From assembly GCA_016713175.1 (NCBI GenBank), contig JADJPQ010000001.1:310001-374000 (forward strand): 64,000 nucleotides of DNA, read 5' to 3'. The position numbers were made by a program, and so were the translations under genes. The notes under the pieces were generated by a model. It made no database searches. It worked only from the letters and a program-made list of their open reading frames with translations, and was not told the origin of the DNA. The stretch is from Planctomycetota bacterium. GTDB lineage: Bacteria; Planctomycetota; UBA1135; UBA2386. How positions within the stretch are numbered: the first letter of the stretch is position 1; each line of letters opens with the position of its first letter. Shown piece by piece: positions 1-7,788 of the stretch.

Positions 1-1117
1 GGGGTGCGCCGGGCAGTCGCTCGGCCACGAAGAAGCCCTTGTCGTCGGTCGTCGCGCGATGATCGCGCCCGCCACCGCCACCCGGGCCGCCGCCCTGACC
101 GCCTTGCGCGCGCCCGCCGCGCCCGCCGCCAGGACCACCACCCTGGCCGCCGCCGTTGCCGTTGTCGCGACCGCGGCTGCGCAGCGTCACCTCGGCCTTG
201 GCGATCGGTTTGCCGGCTGCATCGGTGACGAAGCCGGCGAGGTCGTAGCCGGGGCCGAGTTCGATGTCGGCGACTTCGATCTGCAGATCCTCTTCGATCG
301 CGAACGTCGTCGAACTGCCATCGACGTGCATCTTGGCCGAGGCGTTGATCCGCCATTCGCCGGCCGGGATGTGCTGCAGGCGGTAGAAGCCGTTGTTGTC
401 GGTCTGCTGGTCGGGCGTCAGCTGTTCGCGGTCACGCGTCCAGCGCATCTGGTTGCCGTTCTCCGGGCTCAGCCGCAGGGTCGCGCCAGCGATGCCGTTA
501 CCGTCCAGGTCGGTGACGCGCCCGGTCGCCACGCCGCCGTTGTTCAGCACCAGGTCGCCGACGTCCATCTCGGCCTGGGCGACGCCGAGATTCTTGTCGA
601 ACACGCCGGGAGCAAAACTGCCATGCGCGACCTGCAGGATGACCCGCAGTTCGCGGAACGTACGGCCCTGGAAGGCGAAGCGGCCCGCCGCATCGGTGAC
701 CACCGGATCCGGAACTCGCCGGTTGCGACCGCCTGGGCCGCCAACCTGGCCGCCGCCCGGCCCGCCACGGTCGAAGCCCCGTTGCCCGCCCCGACCGAAG
801 TCGAGCCAGACTTTGGCGTTGGCGACCGGCCCCTGGAACTTGGAGACCACGCGGCCGCGCAGGATCACGTCGACGCGCCGTTCGTCGCCGTCGGGCGTCA
901 GCGAACCGGTGTCGATCGCCGTGCGATCGGCCAGGCTGCCGGTCATTTCGGCGGTCTCGGTGGCCGCGTCTTCCGCCGGGTCATCGACCTCGACTTCATC
1001 CGCGGTGTCCCAACGGCCGACGGGCACATCCTCGGCGGACATCGACAGGGCCACGAACGCACCGCCACCGAGCAGCAGCAGGACACCGAATACGAGCAGG
1101 ACGGTTGAGGATCGCAT
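1..1117 (-). CDS. Membrane-anchored carboxypeptidase-regulatory-like (Ig-fold) protein, C-terminus cut by window edge
   Basis: The frame is open from an ATG at 1117 to the left window edge with no stop, so at least 372 codons are present and the 3' end is missing. Residues about 5-24 are one hydrophobic segment (signal anchor), followed by an acidic spacer. Three beta-sandwich modules of the carboxypeptidase-regulatory-like type follow, recognisable by VTDAAGRFAFQG, VTDLDGNGIAGATLRL and VTDAAGKPIAKAEVTL. Long Gly/Arg/Gln-rich linkers separate them, one near residues 120-145 and a longer one near the cut end. Such modules usually act in surface adhesion or carbohydrate binding. It lies 121 bp downstream of, and on the same strand as, the riboswitch-led propeller genes, so it may be the third gene of that unit. 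The exact role is unknown. Confidence 0.8.
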   Translation of the reverse strand, partial: MRSSTVLLVFGVLLLLGGGAFVALSMSAEDVPVGRWDTADEVEVDDPAEDAATETAEMTGSLADRTAIDTGSLTPDGDERRVDVILRGRVVSKFQGPVANAKVWLDFGRGGQRGFDRGGPGGGQVGGPGGRNRRVPDPVVTDAAGRFAFQGRTFRELRVILQVAHGSFAPGVFDKNLGVAQAEMDVGDLVLNNGGVATGRVTDLDGNGIAGATLRLSPENGNQMRWTRDREQLTPDQQTDNNGFYRLQHIPAGEWRINASAKMHVDGSSTTFAIEEDLQIEVADIELGPGYDLAGFVTDAAGKPIAKAEVTLRSRGRDNGNGGGQGGGPGGGRGGRAQGGQGGGPGGGGGRDHRATTDDKGFFVAERLPGAP

Positions 1118-1238
1118 CTTGTGGGGTGCACCGCGAGGGCGCTCCTACCTATTACGGCCATGGTGGCCGGTTCTCGACAGGGGATGGCTGTAACCAATCT
1201 GCACCCGTTCTGCCGACTCGAGGTCGCGACGCTGTCCC

Positions 1239-2528
1239 TCAGTTGCCGAGTTGCAGATCGACCGGTGCCGTCGAGCCGATCGCGCCGGTGCTGGAATCGA
1301 AGAATGCCACCTGCGCGCGGCCGGTCAGGCCGTGGGGGAAGCCCGGATTGAGCAGCATCAGGGTCGCGGCGCCATGGCCGTCGAAGGCGACCAGGTGGGT
1401 GTTGATCGCCTGCGCCATCCCGCCGTTCCACGGCAGCGTCTGCTCGAACCCGGGAATCGCCAGCAGGTGTTCCCCCGGCGTCAGCACGGCGGTGATGGCG
1501 ACGAGGCCGAGACCGGAGGCGGGGCCGGCCGTCGAAGTCAGGGTGAACGGGCCCGCAGGGATCGGCGTCGGATGCACGTTCGCGGTGGCGCGCCGCGTGG
1601 TCAGGCGACGGATCTGGCTGGTCGATCCGAACGTGGTCTCGTGCACGAACAGCCGTTGGCCGGCGTCCGGCGCGTACGGTTCGAACTGGCCGTTGACGCC
1701 AGGGACGAACTGCAGGGTCGCCGGGCCGACGCCTGCGGTCGCGTAGTCGAGCAGGACCTTTGGCGGCGACCCGCCGGCCTGGATGTCGTCGAGTTCGCCG
1801 ACCTGATTGCGGTACCAGTCCACGAACAGCAGATCGCCATCGCTGTCGAACTCGAGATCACCGGCACTGTCGAGACCGGATGCCATCGTCGTGGCCTGCG
1901 CCGTGCCCAGGACGGTGCCTGTGGCGATCGCCGCAGCGACCGTACTTGCCGTCCACCGCAGTACGGTCGTGGTGCCTGGAGGTGTCGGGAAGGACAGGCT
2001 CGCGGTCGCGTACCAGACGTCGCCGTTGGCATCCATCGCGACCGGTCCGGACGCCCCCGGCACCTGCAGCACGGGCTGCACTTGGCCGGTAGCGACATCC
2101 AGCAGCACCACCTCGTTGTCGGCCGTGCCGAAACCACCGGTCTTGGCGGAGATCAACGCGCGGCCGGGACCGAACGCCACCGCGTCGTACGCGAACACGA
2201 TCCGCGCCAGCGCGCGCGGCGTGCCGCCGTGCAGCGGCACCAGCCAGACATCGTGCGTGCTACCTTCGGCGAACAGCAAGTGGCGGCCGTCGAGCAGGAC
2301 TGTGAACGAGCCGAACACCGGTGCGCCAAAGTGCAGCAGCGTGCGTTGCAGGCCGCCCGGTGATCCGGCGATCAGATCGGTGCCGGTGAACCAGACCGTG
2401 TCGGCATCGGGCAGGACCAGGACGTTGGTGCTGCCGGTGGGCAACGCGTGGACCGCGGCGGCGTAGCCGGCGGGATCCTGCGCGGACAGGGAGATGGCGA
2501 CGAAAGTCGCCGCGAGCGTGCGGTACAT
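1239..2528 (-). CDS. Secreted NHL/SMP-30-like beta-propeller protein (propeller A, cobalamin-riboswitch unit)
   Basis: 429 residues. The start at 2528 is preceded by a GAGGA Shine-Dalgarno and gives a signal peptide (residues 1-16, ending before QDP); the frame remains open upstream but that part is noise. The body reads as repeated propeller blades with D-x-(N/D)-G turns, e.g. VAMDANGDVWYAT and LEFDSDGDLLFVDW. The last about 100 residues form a beta-sandwich like the C-terminal domain seen on many exported proteins in this window. It is a paralogue of the protein at 2567-3901, 38 bp upstream, and is presumably co-transcribed from the cobalamin riboswitch. A corrinoid-binding role like that of BtuG propellers is inference from context; no ligand residues can be assigned. 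Confidence 0.85.
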   Translation of the reverse strand: MYRTLAATFVAISLSAQDPAGYAAAVHALPTGSTNVLVLPDADTVWFTGTDLIAGSPGGLQRTLLHFGAPVFGSFTVLLDGRHLLFAEGSTHDVWLVPLHGGTPRALARIVFAYDAVAFGPGRALISAKTGGFGTADNEVVLLDVATGQVQPVLQVPGASGPVAMDANGDVWYATASLSFPTPPGTTTVLRWTASTVAAAIATGTVLGTAQATTMASGLDSAGDLEFDSDGDLLFVDWYRNQVGELDDIQAGGSPPKVLLDYATAGVGPATLQFVPGVNGQFEPYAPDAGQRLFVHETTFGSTSQIRRLTTRRATANVHPTPIPAGPFTLTSTAGPASGLGLVAITAVLTPGEHLLAIPGFEQTLPWNGGMAQAINTHLVAFDGHGAATLMLLNPGFPHGLTGRAQVAFFDSSTGAIGSTAPVDLQLGN

Positions 2529-2566
2529 GACGAGTCCTCGGAACAAGGGGGGAAGCGGGGGTGCCG

Positions 2567-3901
2567 TCAGGGCAGCAGGGTCACGGTCACGGCGGCGGTG
2601 CTGCCGTGCTGCCCGATGCCGGCGGCGGTCAGCGTGAACGCCTGCAGGTGGACCTGCCCGGCGAAGCCACCGGGGTGGATCAACGCCGTGGTCGCGGTGC
2701 CATTCGCGTCCAGGGGGACGATCCGCGTGGCGATCGGCTGTCGATCGTCGAGCGCGAACCACACCGGCAGCGCGTCGAGCAGCGCCACCGCGCGTTCGGG
2801 CACCAGCGGATGCGCCGAACCGGCGAAGACACCGAAGCCGCCGGCCGGCGCGTTCGTGACCGTGGCCCGCGCCGTGCCGGCGCCGAAGGTGGTGCCCGGC
2901 CACAGGCCGAGATCCGGCCGTTGTGGATGCAGACGCAGCACTTCGTGCCGACCGACGAAATCGCTGGCGCCGACCAGCAGCGAACTGGCGCGTTCGGCCG
3001 GTTGGAACGCCGCGAACGGCGCGGTCGTCGCCGGCTCGAACTGCAACTGGAGGCCGGCGAAGCCGGTGCCGACGTCGATCGCCGCCGACGGATCGCGCGT
3101 CAGCGTTCCGGGCCACGTGCGCAGCACCGTGCTGCTGCCAGAGTCGCTGACGTGCAGGCAGCCGCGATCGTCGAACTCGAGGTCGTAGAGGCCGTTCCAG
3201 CCGGGGCTCTGGCGATCGGCGTCGGCGATCGTCAGCGTGGTACCGGCGATCGCGGCAACGACGCGGGCCGCCGGAAAGCGCAGCAGACGCGCGCCGCCGG
3301 GCGGCACCGGGATCACGGTGCCGAGTTCGGCCACGAGCAGATTGCCGCTGCGGTCGAGGGTCAGCGGGCCCGATGGGCCGTTCAGACGCAGCAGTTCACG
3401 CGGACTGCGCGTGGGGCCGACCAGCCAGATGCCGCTGCTGGCACCGGGCGCCGGCCAGTTCGGGTTGGCCGACAGCAGCAGGTCGCCGTTCGGCAGCGGC
3501 ACCGCATCGAACGCATTGGCGACGCCTTGGTAGGTCGTCGTCGTCGCGGTGGCCGGGTCGTGCACGAACACGATGCCTTGGCGCAGCGCCCCGCCGAGCA
3601 AGCGCGCCCCGGGGGCGTCGAACAACAGCCACGCGATGTCGTCGCCGGGTGGCAGCGACCACGGCGTCAACCGGGTCTGCGGGTCGGGGCGATGCTGCAG
3701 CGTCCGGCCGAGGGCGACGAACCAACCGAAGCCCGGCGCGTGAACGGCGCCACGGACCACGGCGCCCTGCGAAGCTTCGACGAACACGGGTTCGGCGGCA
3801 AACCCGACGGGCATGGTCGGGTTGGTCTGCGACAGGGCCGGAAGGGCCAGCAGCGCCGAAAGGACGGACCACGGCCTGGCCGCGGCGAGAACACCACGCA
3901 T
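2567..3901 (-). CDS. Secreted NHL-type beta-propeller protein (propeller B, first gene after the cobalamin riboswitch)
   Basis: 444 residues. The ATG at 3901 has GAGGTGG about 7 nt upstream and begins a signal peptide with a basic n-region, hydrophobic core and cleavage near ALSQ. Propeller blades include LTLDRSGNLLVAEL and LEFDDRGCLHVSDSGSS, matching blades of propeller A and showing the two are tandem paralogues. The C-terminal about 110 residues are the beta-sandwich type found on other exported proteins here. It is the first gene downstream of a minus-strand cobalamin riboswitch (3963-4125), so expression should fall when cobalamin is plentiful. Bacteroidetes BtuG is a cobalamin-binding surface propeller, making corrinoid capture a reasonable but unproven proposal. 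Confidence 0.85.
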   Translation of the reverse strand: MRGVLAAARPWSVLSALLALPALSQTNPTMPVGFAAEPVFVEASQGAVVRGAVHAPGFGWFVALGRTLQHRPDPQTRLTPWSLPPGDDIAWLLFDAPGARLLGGALRQGIVFVHDPATATTTTYQGVANAFDAVPLPNGDLLLSANPNWPAPGASSGIWLVGPTRSPRELLRLNGPSGPLTLDRSGNLLVAELGTVIPVPPGGARLLRFPAARVVAAIAGTTLTIADADRQSPGWNGLYDLEFDDRGCLHVSDSGSSTVLRTWPGTLTRDPSAAIDVGTGFAGLQLQFEPATTAPFAAFQPAERASSLLVGASDFVGRHEVLRLHPQRPDLGLWPGTTFGAGTARATVTNAPAGGFGVFAGSAHPLVPERAVALLDALPVWFALDDRQPIATRIVPLDANGTATTALIHPGGFAGQVHLQAFTLTAAGIGQHGSTAAVTVTLLP

Positions 3902-3939
3902 CGGACCACCTCGGCGTCGGTTCGCGCCGTTGCGGAACT

Positions 3940-3961
3940 GGATCGGGTTCGCACCCGATCC
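3940..3961 (-). promoter_or_regulatory. Perfect 9-bp hairpin with GCGA tetraloop between riboswitch and gene
   Basis: On the minus-strand transcript the arms GGATCGGGT (3961-3953) and ACCCGATCC (3948-3940) enclose GCGA, a GNRA-type tetraloop. The hairpin lies just after the aptamer and about 35 nt before the Shine-Dalgarno of the gene starting at 3901. No U-tract follows, so it is not an ordinary terminator; it may belong to the expression platform. Confidence 0.5.
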
Positions 3962-3962
3962 C

Positions 3963-4125
3963 ACGCCGGATGTTCTGGCTCCCGGATCGACCTACTGGCT
4001 CGCCTTCCCGGCCGCGCCGACAAGGCACCGCCAGTGGCATTTCGAGCGTTCGTACCCGGTTACAGCTGCGGGACAGCGCCGGATTCGCACCGGCTTCCCC
4101 GCGTGGGACGCCGTCAAGGGTAGCG
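3963..4125 (-). promoter_or_regulatory. Cobalamin riboswitch (minus strand)
   Basis: The minus strand carries the ordered conserved blocks of the cobalamin aptamer: GGGAAGCCGGTGCGAATCC, then GCTGTCCCGCAGCTGTAA, then the B12-box block ATGCCACTGG, then CCGGGAAGGCG and GGGAGCCAGA. Order and spacing fit the Rfam cobalamin family. It reads toward the secreted beta-propeller gene starting at 3901. Ends are approximate. Ligand-bound RNA normally represses the downstream gene. Confidence 0.92.
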
Positions 4126-4192
4126 AGGGCTCGACGAACATCAAGGCAGGGCTTGCCAGCGCGGCGCCTACGGACGAAGAATCAGCCGCGCC

Positions 4193-4972
4193 ATGAGTTC
4201 GTCCCTGCTCGCGGAACTGCAAGCGCAGTGCAACCAGGCCGGCCTCAACCTGTTCGGCATCGTCGATGCCGCTCGTTTCGATGCCGCGCAGCCGGCGGAA
4301 GGTCGGGCGCGGCAACTGCAGCCCGGCTGCGGCACGATTCTCGTGCTCGGCAGCGGCGGCAGCTCGTTCTGGCGACACATGGTCAGCAGCCACGGCCCGC
4401 TGCGGGCTCCGGCACCCGACTACCATCCGGTGCAGGAGTTCGCCGTTGCGCAGACCAGGACCGCACAGGCGCTGTTGTCGGCACAGGGCATTCGCTCGCG
4501 CCTGGTGCAACCCGAAGATCGCAAGACGCTCAACTTCGTGCAGTTGGGCGAAGCCGCCGGCTTTGGGACGGTGTCCCCGGTGATCCACATCCTGCTGCAC
4601 CCGCGCTTTGGACCTTGGATCAGTCTGCGCGCGGCGCTGCTGCTCGAAGGCATGCCGTTCGGTCCGATCGACGATGCCTCGCTGCAGGATCGCTTCCAGC
4701 CGTGCTGCAACTGTGAGAAGCCGTGCATCTCCGCGTGTCCGGTCGGCGTGCATGACGGGTTCGGTGCATCCGATTTCTCGCGTTGTGCGCATCATCGCCA
4801 TGCCGGCAATTGCGTGACGGCATGCAGCGTGCGGCGTGCCTGTCCGGTCGGGGCCGCCGAGCGCTTCGTCGCCGAGGAAGAGGCCCATCGGCACGCATAC
4901 TCGCTGTTCGCGATGCAGAAGTGGTACGGCCTTGGCTCGTGGCGGTTCGTCCCGCGCTTCCTGCGGCAGTGA
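4193..4972 (+). CDS. QueG-like double-[4Fe-4S] protein, candidate corrinoid reductase
   Basis: 259 residues, no signal peptide, so probably cytoplasmic. Residues about 1-165 resemble the N-terminal part of QueG (epoxyqueuosine reductase), a cobalamin- and Fe-S-dependent enzyme related to the B12-processing protein CblC and to reductive dehalogenases. The segment from LNFVQLGEAAGFG to LLLEGMPF (114-156) matches the QueG core. Two [4Fe-4S] motifs follow: C171-x2-C174-x3-C178-x3-C182-P, and C198, C207, C211, C217-P. QueG itself is longer and usually ends in HEAT-like repeats, absent here. The gene sits between two cobalamin riboswitches with no queuosine genes nearby, so reduction or decyanation of imported corrinoid is my inference. 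Its own Shine-Dalgarno is weak. A truncated QueG paralogue with another substrate is the alternative. Confidence 0.8.
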   Translation: MSSSLLAELQAQCNQAGLNLFGIVDAARFDAAQPAEGRARQLQPGCGTILVLGSGGSSFWRHMVSSHGPLRAPAPDYHPVQEFAVAQTRTAQALLSAQGIRSRLVQPEDRKTLNFVQLGEAAGFGTVSPVIHILLHPRFGPWISLRAALLLEGMPFGPIDDASLQDRFQPCCNCEKPCISACPVGVHDGFGASDFSRCAHHRHAGNCVTACSVRRACPVGAAERFVAEEEAHRHAYSLFAMQKWYGLGSWRFVPRFLRQ

Positions 4973-4987
4973 TCCTGCGGCAGTGAT
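4960..4987 (+). repeat. 14-bp tandem duplication spanning the QueG-like stop codon
   Basis: CCTGCGGCAGTGAT occurs at 4960-4973 and again at 4974-4987. The first copy contains the TGA stop of the preceding gene at 4970-4972. It looks like a recent slippage duplication. Confidence 0.85.
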
Positions 4988-5013
4988 TCCCGGCGCCGGC
5001 GGGGGCTGTTAGA

Positions 5014-5170
5014 GTTCGGCGCGCTCCTGGTACCGGAAGCGAGGTGCAAGACCTCCGCGGTCCCGCCGCTGTGAGCGCCGACGATGCCCGACAGAAACCA
5101 CTGGTCAGCAGACCGGGAAGGGTCGGGCGGAGGCTGACGCGCAAGCCAGAAGACGGCCAGGGGCGCTGAC
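5014..5170 (+). promoter_or_regulatory. Cobalamin riboswitch (plus strand)
   Basis: Conserved blocks occur in the right order: CTCCTGGTACCGGAAGCGAG, GAGGTGCAAGACCTCCGC, GGTCCCGCCGCTGTGAGCGC, the B12-box ACCACTGGTC, GACCGGGAAGG and CAAGCCAGAAGAC. It lies in the leader of the gene starting at 5192, whose Shine-Dalgarno (TTGGAGG, 5181-5187) follows about 10 nt after the aptamer. That arrangement suits control of translation initiation. Ends are approximate. Confidence 0.95.
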
Positions 5171-5191
5171 CAACGAACGATTGGAGGTTGC

Positions 5192-6220
5192 ATGAACGCA
5201 GGCACGTGGCCGCTCGCCTGGCTTGGCGGCGCGGTGGTGGTGGGTTCGTCTTCTTTGCCGGCGCAGGCGGTGCACGCGGCGCAGGTCGTCGCGGTCGACA
5301 CGCGCGGCGGTCTCGGCGGCGGCGTGTTCCTGCCGGCCAACGCGCTTGGCGCGCCGCAGGGTGGTGGACTGACACAGGGCAGCACGCACGTGCACTCGCT
5401 CGGCGTCGGCGGCAGTCTGACCGTGCAGGTGGCCGTGCCGGTGCGGGATGGCCCCGGCGTCGATTTCCTGGTCGCCGAGAACGCGTTCGCAACCGGCGGC
5501 TTCGGCCTGGTGTTCGGTGAAGTGGCATTCGTCGAGGTCAGCAGCAACGGTGTCGACTTCGCGCGCTTCCCGGCGCGCTATCGCGGGCCCGACAGCGACC
5601 CCGGCGCGTTCGGCGTCGTCGATCTGGCGCACTTCGAGAACCTGGCCGGAATGGTACCGGTGCTCGCCGGTTCGTTGGCGTTTCCGAATGCGGATCCGCA
5701 GGATGTGGTGGAGGCCGGCAGCGATGCGTTCGACCTGGCGGACCTGCGCGTCGATCCACTGGTCGGGCTCGGACTGCTCGATCTGACGGCGATCACGCAG
5801 GTGCGACTGGTCGATGTGCGCAGCGGCATCGATCTCGACGCCGCTGGTCGCCGCGTGCGCGATTGTGGCAGCGGCAGCGCCGACATCGATGCGGTGACAG
5901 CGATCCAGCACGCCAACAACATGGCGACGAACGGGCCGGAGCTGCAACTCGCGATCGGCGTCGACGGCCGCTTCACGCTGGCGATCGACGATCCGGATGG
6001 CTGGCAGGATCTCGACGGTGCGTCGTTGCGCGCCTCCGTGCAGGGCCTGCCGATGGATGCGGCGGCGTTGCTGTCGGCGTGTCAGGTGACGCGTGCGGAT
6101 GCCCGAGGGTTCACGTTGTCGCTGCCGACACCGTTGCCGTCGACGCTGCGGTTCCGCCTCGCGTTCGCGATCCGCGATCGGGCCGGTCATCGGTGCGGTG
6201 TCGCCCGCGTACGGCCCTGA
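5192..6220 (+). CDS. Exported surface protein controlled by a cobalamin riboswitch
   Basis: 342 residues. The ATG at 5192 has a strong Shine-Dalgarno (TTGGAGG) and a signal peptide with probable cleavage near SLPAQA. Conserved-looking motifs are DGPGVDFLVAENAF (residues about 88-101), FGEVAFVEVSSNGVDFARFP, AGSDAFDLADL and ITQVRLVDVRSGIDLDA. Together they resemble a family of discoidin-like surface proteins ('GxDFxVFENAF' type). As I recall, that family recurs in B12-linked loci of Bacteroidetes and related phyla. The last about 70 residues are an all-beta region with DLDGASLRASVQGLPMD. There is no lipobox and no LPXTG. A role in corrinoid binding at the cell surface is inferred from the riboswitch and neighbours. 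No biochemical activity can be read from the sequence. Confidence 0.85.
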   Translation: MNAGTWPLAWLGGAVVVGSSSLPAQAVHAAQVVAVDTRGGLGGGVFLPANALGAPQGGGLTQGSTHVHSLGVGGSLTVQVAVPVRDGPGVDFLVAENAFATGGFGLVFGEVAFVEVSSNGVDFARFPARYRGPDSDPGAFGVVDLAHFENLAGMVPVLAGSLAFPNADPQDVVEAGSDAFDLADLRVDPLVGLGLLDLTAITQVRLVDVRSGIDLDAAGRRVRDCGSGSADIDAVTAIQHANNMATNGPELQLAIGVDGRFTLAIDDPDGWQDLDGASLRASVQGLPMDAAALLSACQVTRADARGFTLSLPTPLPSTLRFRLAFAIRDRAGHRCGVARVRP

Positions 6221-6258
6221 GGGCCCGCGGTGTGGGGCAGGGCGGCGCCGGTCGTCGA

Positions 6259-7635
6259 TCAGACGCCGGACGTCGCGTCGATCTGCGCGCGGATCGCGTC
6301 GATCGAATCGCGGATGTCCGACGCAGAGGTGCGGTGATTGACGACGCAGAAGCGGATCGCGAAGCGGCCGTGCAGGCGCGTCGAGGACAACATCGCAAAC
6401 CCCTCGCGCATCAGGTCGTCGACCAGTCGTCGGCCGGCGTCTTCGCCGGCACGCAGGGCGAACGTGAAGATCGACAACTGCGGCGGCGTCACGATCTCGA
6501 TCCGCGGATCGGTTTGTAGCAGTTCATGCGCCAGCCGGCAGTGATCGAGGTCCGCCCGCACATGCGCGGCGATCGCATCGACGCCGACGGCCCGCAGCAG
6601 GAACCACAGCTTCAGCGCGCGGGCGCCGCGGGTCAGTTCCGGACCGCGGGTGAAGAAGTTGGTCTCGCGGCGCGGGATGTCCTGCATGTACTCGGCGTCA
6701 CCGCCGAACGCTTTCGCCAGCCGGGCGTCGTCGCGGACCAGCAGGCAGCCGCACTCGAATGGCGCGTAGAACCACTTGTGCGGATCGAAGGTCACCGAAT
6801 CGGCGCGTTCCCAACCGGCGAGCAAGGGCCGGTGCGTGGGCAGCAGCGCGATCGCGCCGCCATAGGCCGCATCGACGTGCAGCCAGAGTCGCTCACGCGC
6901 GCAGAGGTCGGCGATCGCCGGCAGTGGATCGATGGCGCCGGTGTTGGTCGTGCCGGCGTTGGCGGCGACCACCGCGGGCAACAGGCCGTCGGCGCGGTCG
7001 GCGGCGATGGCGGCGGCCAGGGCGGTGATGTCGAGCCGAAGGGTGGAGTCGGTCGCGATCGCCCGCACCTGGGTCGCCGGGATGCCGAGCACCTTGGCGG
7101 CTTTCGCGAGCGAATAGTGCGCCTGCTGGCTGGTGTAGACGACAGCGCGCGTGCGATCGCGATCCCCTATGCCGGCCGCGAGGCCGCCAAGGTTGGCCAT
7201 CGAACCGCCGGTCGTGACGATTCCGGTCATCCCGGTCGGCAAGCCGGTCGCTTCGCGCAGCCACTCGAGCGTCTGCACCTCGAGCTGCGCCAGCGCCGCG
7301 CCGCCAAGCCAGGTGCCGACGAACGGATTGGTCGCCGCCGCCACCCATTCGCCGATGGCGCCGGCGAACGAGCCCGGGCCCGGGATGTAGGCGAAGAACC
7401 GCGGATGGTTGACCAGCGTCGCGCGCGGCAGGATGGCGGTGAAGAAACGGTCGAGGGTCGCGTCCATCCCGGCGGGTTGGCGGGGCAGGGGCTCGGCCAG
7501 GAGTGGCGCCAGTTCGGCGGCGACCGGCGGTGTGATGACGCGACGACTGCGCAGGTCGGCGAGGTGGGCCACGGCGAGGTCGATCGCGCGGTGGCCCTGG
7601 CGGCGCATCTCTTCGAAGTCCGGGTCGAGGCTCAT
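6259..7635 (-). CDS. PLP-dependent group II amino-acid decarboxylase (aromatic-L-amino-acid type)
   Basis: 458 residues, a typical full length. The PLP lysine lies in TFDPHKWFYAPFECG. The cofactor-binding aspartate block is LHVDAAYGGAIALL, the phosphate-binding segment GIVTTGGSMANL, and the substrate/PLP stacking motif NHPRFFAYIPGPGS. These match aromatic-L-amino-acid and tyrosine decarboxylases, which form amines such as tyramine or tryptamine plus CO2 in the cytoplasm. The exact substrate cannot be read from the sequence. The C-terminal part, with IRFCVVNHRTSASDI, is intact. It is transcribed divergently from the aroF operon with 153 bp between starts. That places an aromatic-amino-acid consumer next to the first enzyme of aromatic synthesis, but co-regulation is only a suggestion. 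Confidence 0.92.
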   Translation of the reverse strand: MSLDPDFEEMRRQGHRAIDLAVAHLADLRSRRVITPPVAAELAPLLAEPLPRQPAGMDATLDRFFTAILPRATLVNHPRFFAYIPGPGSFAGAIGEWVAAATNPFVGTWLGGAALAQLEVQTLEWLREATGLPTGMTGIVTTGGSMANLGGLAAGIGDRDRTRAVVYTSQQAHYSLAKAAKVLGIPATQVRAIATDSTLRLDITALAAAIAADRADGLLPAVVAANAGTTNTGAIDPLPAIADLCARERLWLHVDAAYGGAIALLPTHRPLLAGWERADSVTFDPHKWFYAPFECGCLLVRDDARLAKAFGGDAEYMQDIPRRETNFFTRGPELTRGARALKLWFLLRAVGVDAIAAHVRADLDHCRLAHELLQTDPRIEIVTPPQLSIFTFALRAGEDAGRRLVDDLMREGFAMLSSTRLHGRFAIRFCVVNHRTSASDIRDSIDAIRAQIDATSGV

Positions 7636-7721
7636 TCTTGGCGCCGGGCAGCATCGCCCGCCGACCGGCCCTTGCCGACGGCTGTTGCCGGATTTGCGGT
7701 CACTTCCGGCCGGACGGTCCG

Positions 7722-7750
7722 TTGACCCTCCGGGACCCGAACCCTATGGT
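7722..7750 (+). promoter_or_regulatory. Near-consensus sigma70 promoter for the aroF-prmA operon
   Basis: A -35 box TTGACC (7722-7727) and a -10 box TATGGT (7745-7750) are separated by exactly 17 nt. Transcription would start near 7757 and leave a leader of about 32 nt before the GTG start at 7789. Such matches are rare by chance in DNA this GC-rich. Confidence 0.65.
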
Positions 7751-7788
7751 TCGCCCTCTTTTTCCGACCCAACCAGACCTCGAGCCAA

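Noticed and set aside
59..1108. Long plus-strand open frame opposite the first gene
   Set aside because: Low-complexity Ala/Arg/Gly translation; the minus strand encodes a clear anchored Ig-like protein, so this is its shadow.
3940..3961. T-arm-like GGTTCGCACC sequence, possible tRNA
   Set aside because: No acceptor, D or anticodon arms in the surroundings; it is the hairpin after the minus-strand riboswitch.
2561..4123. Long plus-strand open frame across propeller B and its riboswitch
   Set aside because: No domain, Arg/Gln-rich translation, and it would run over the aptamer; shadow of the minus-strand gene.
7746..7788. ATG at 7746 as the aroF start
   Set aside because: It is out of frame with aroF and lies inside the predicted -10 box.
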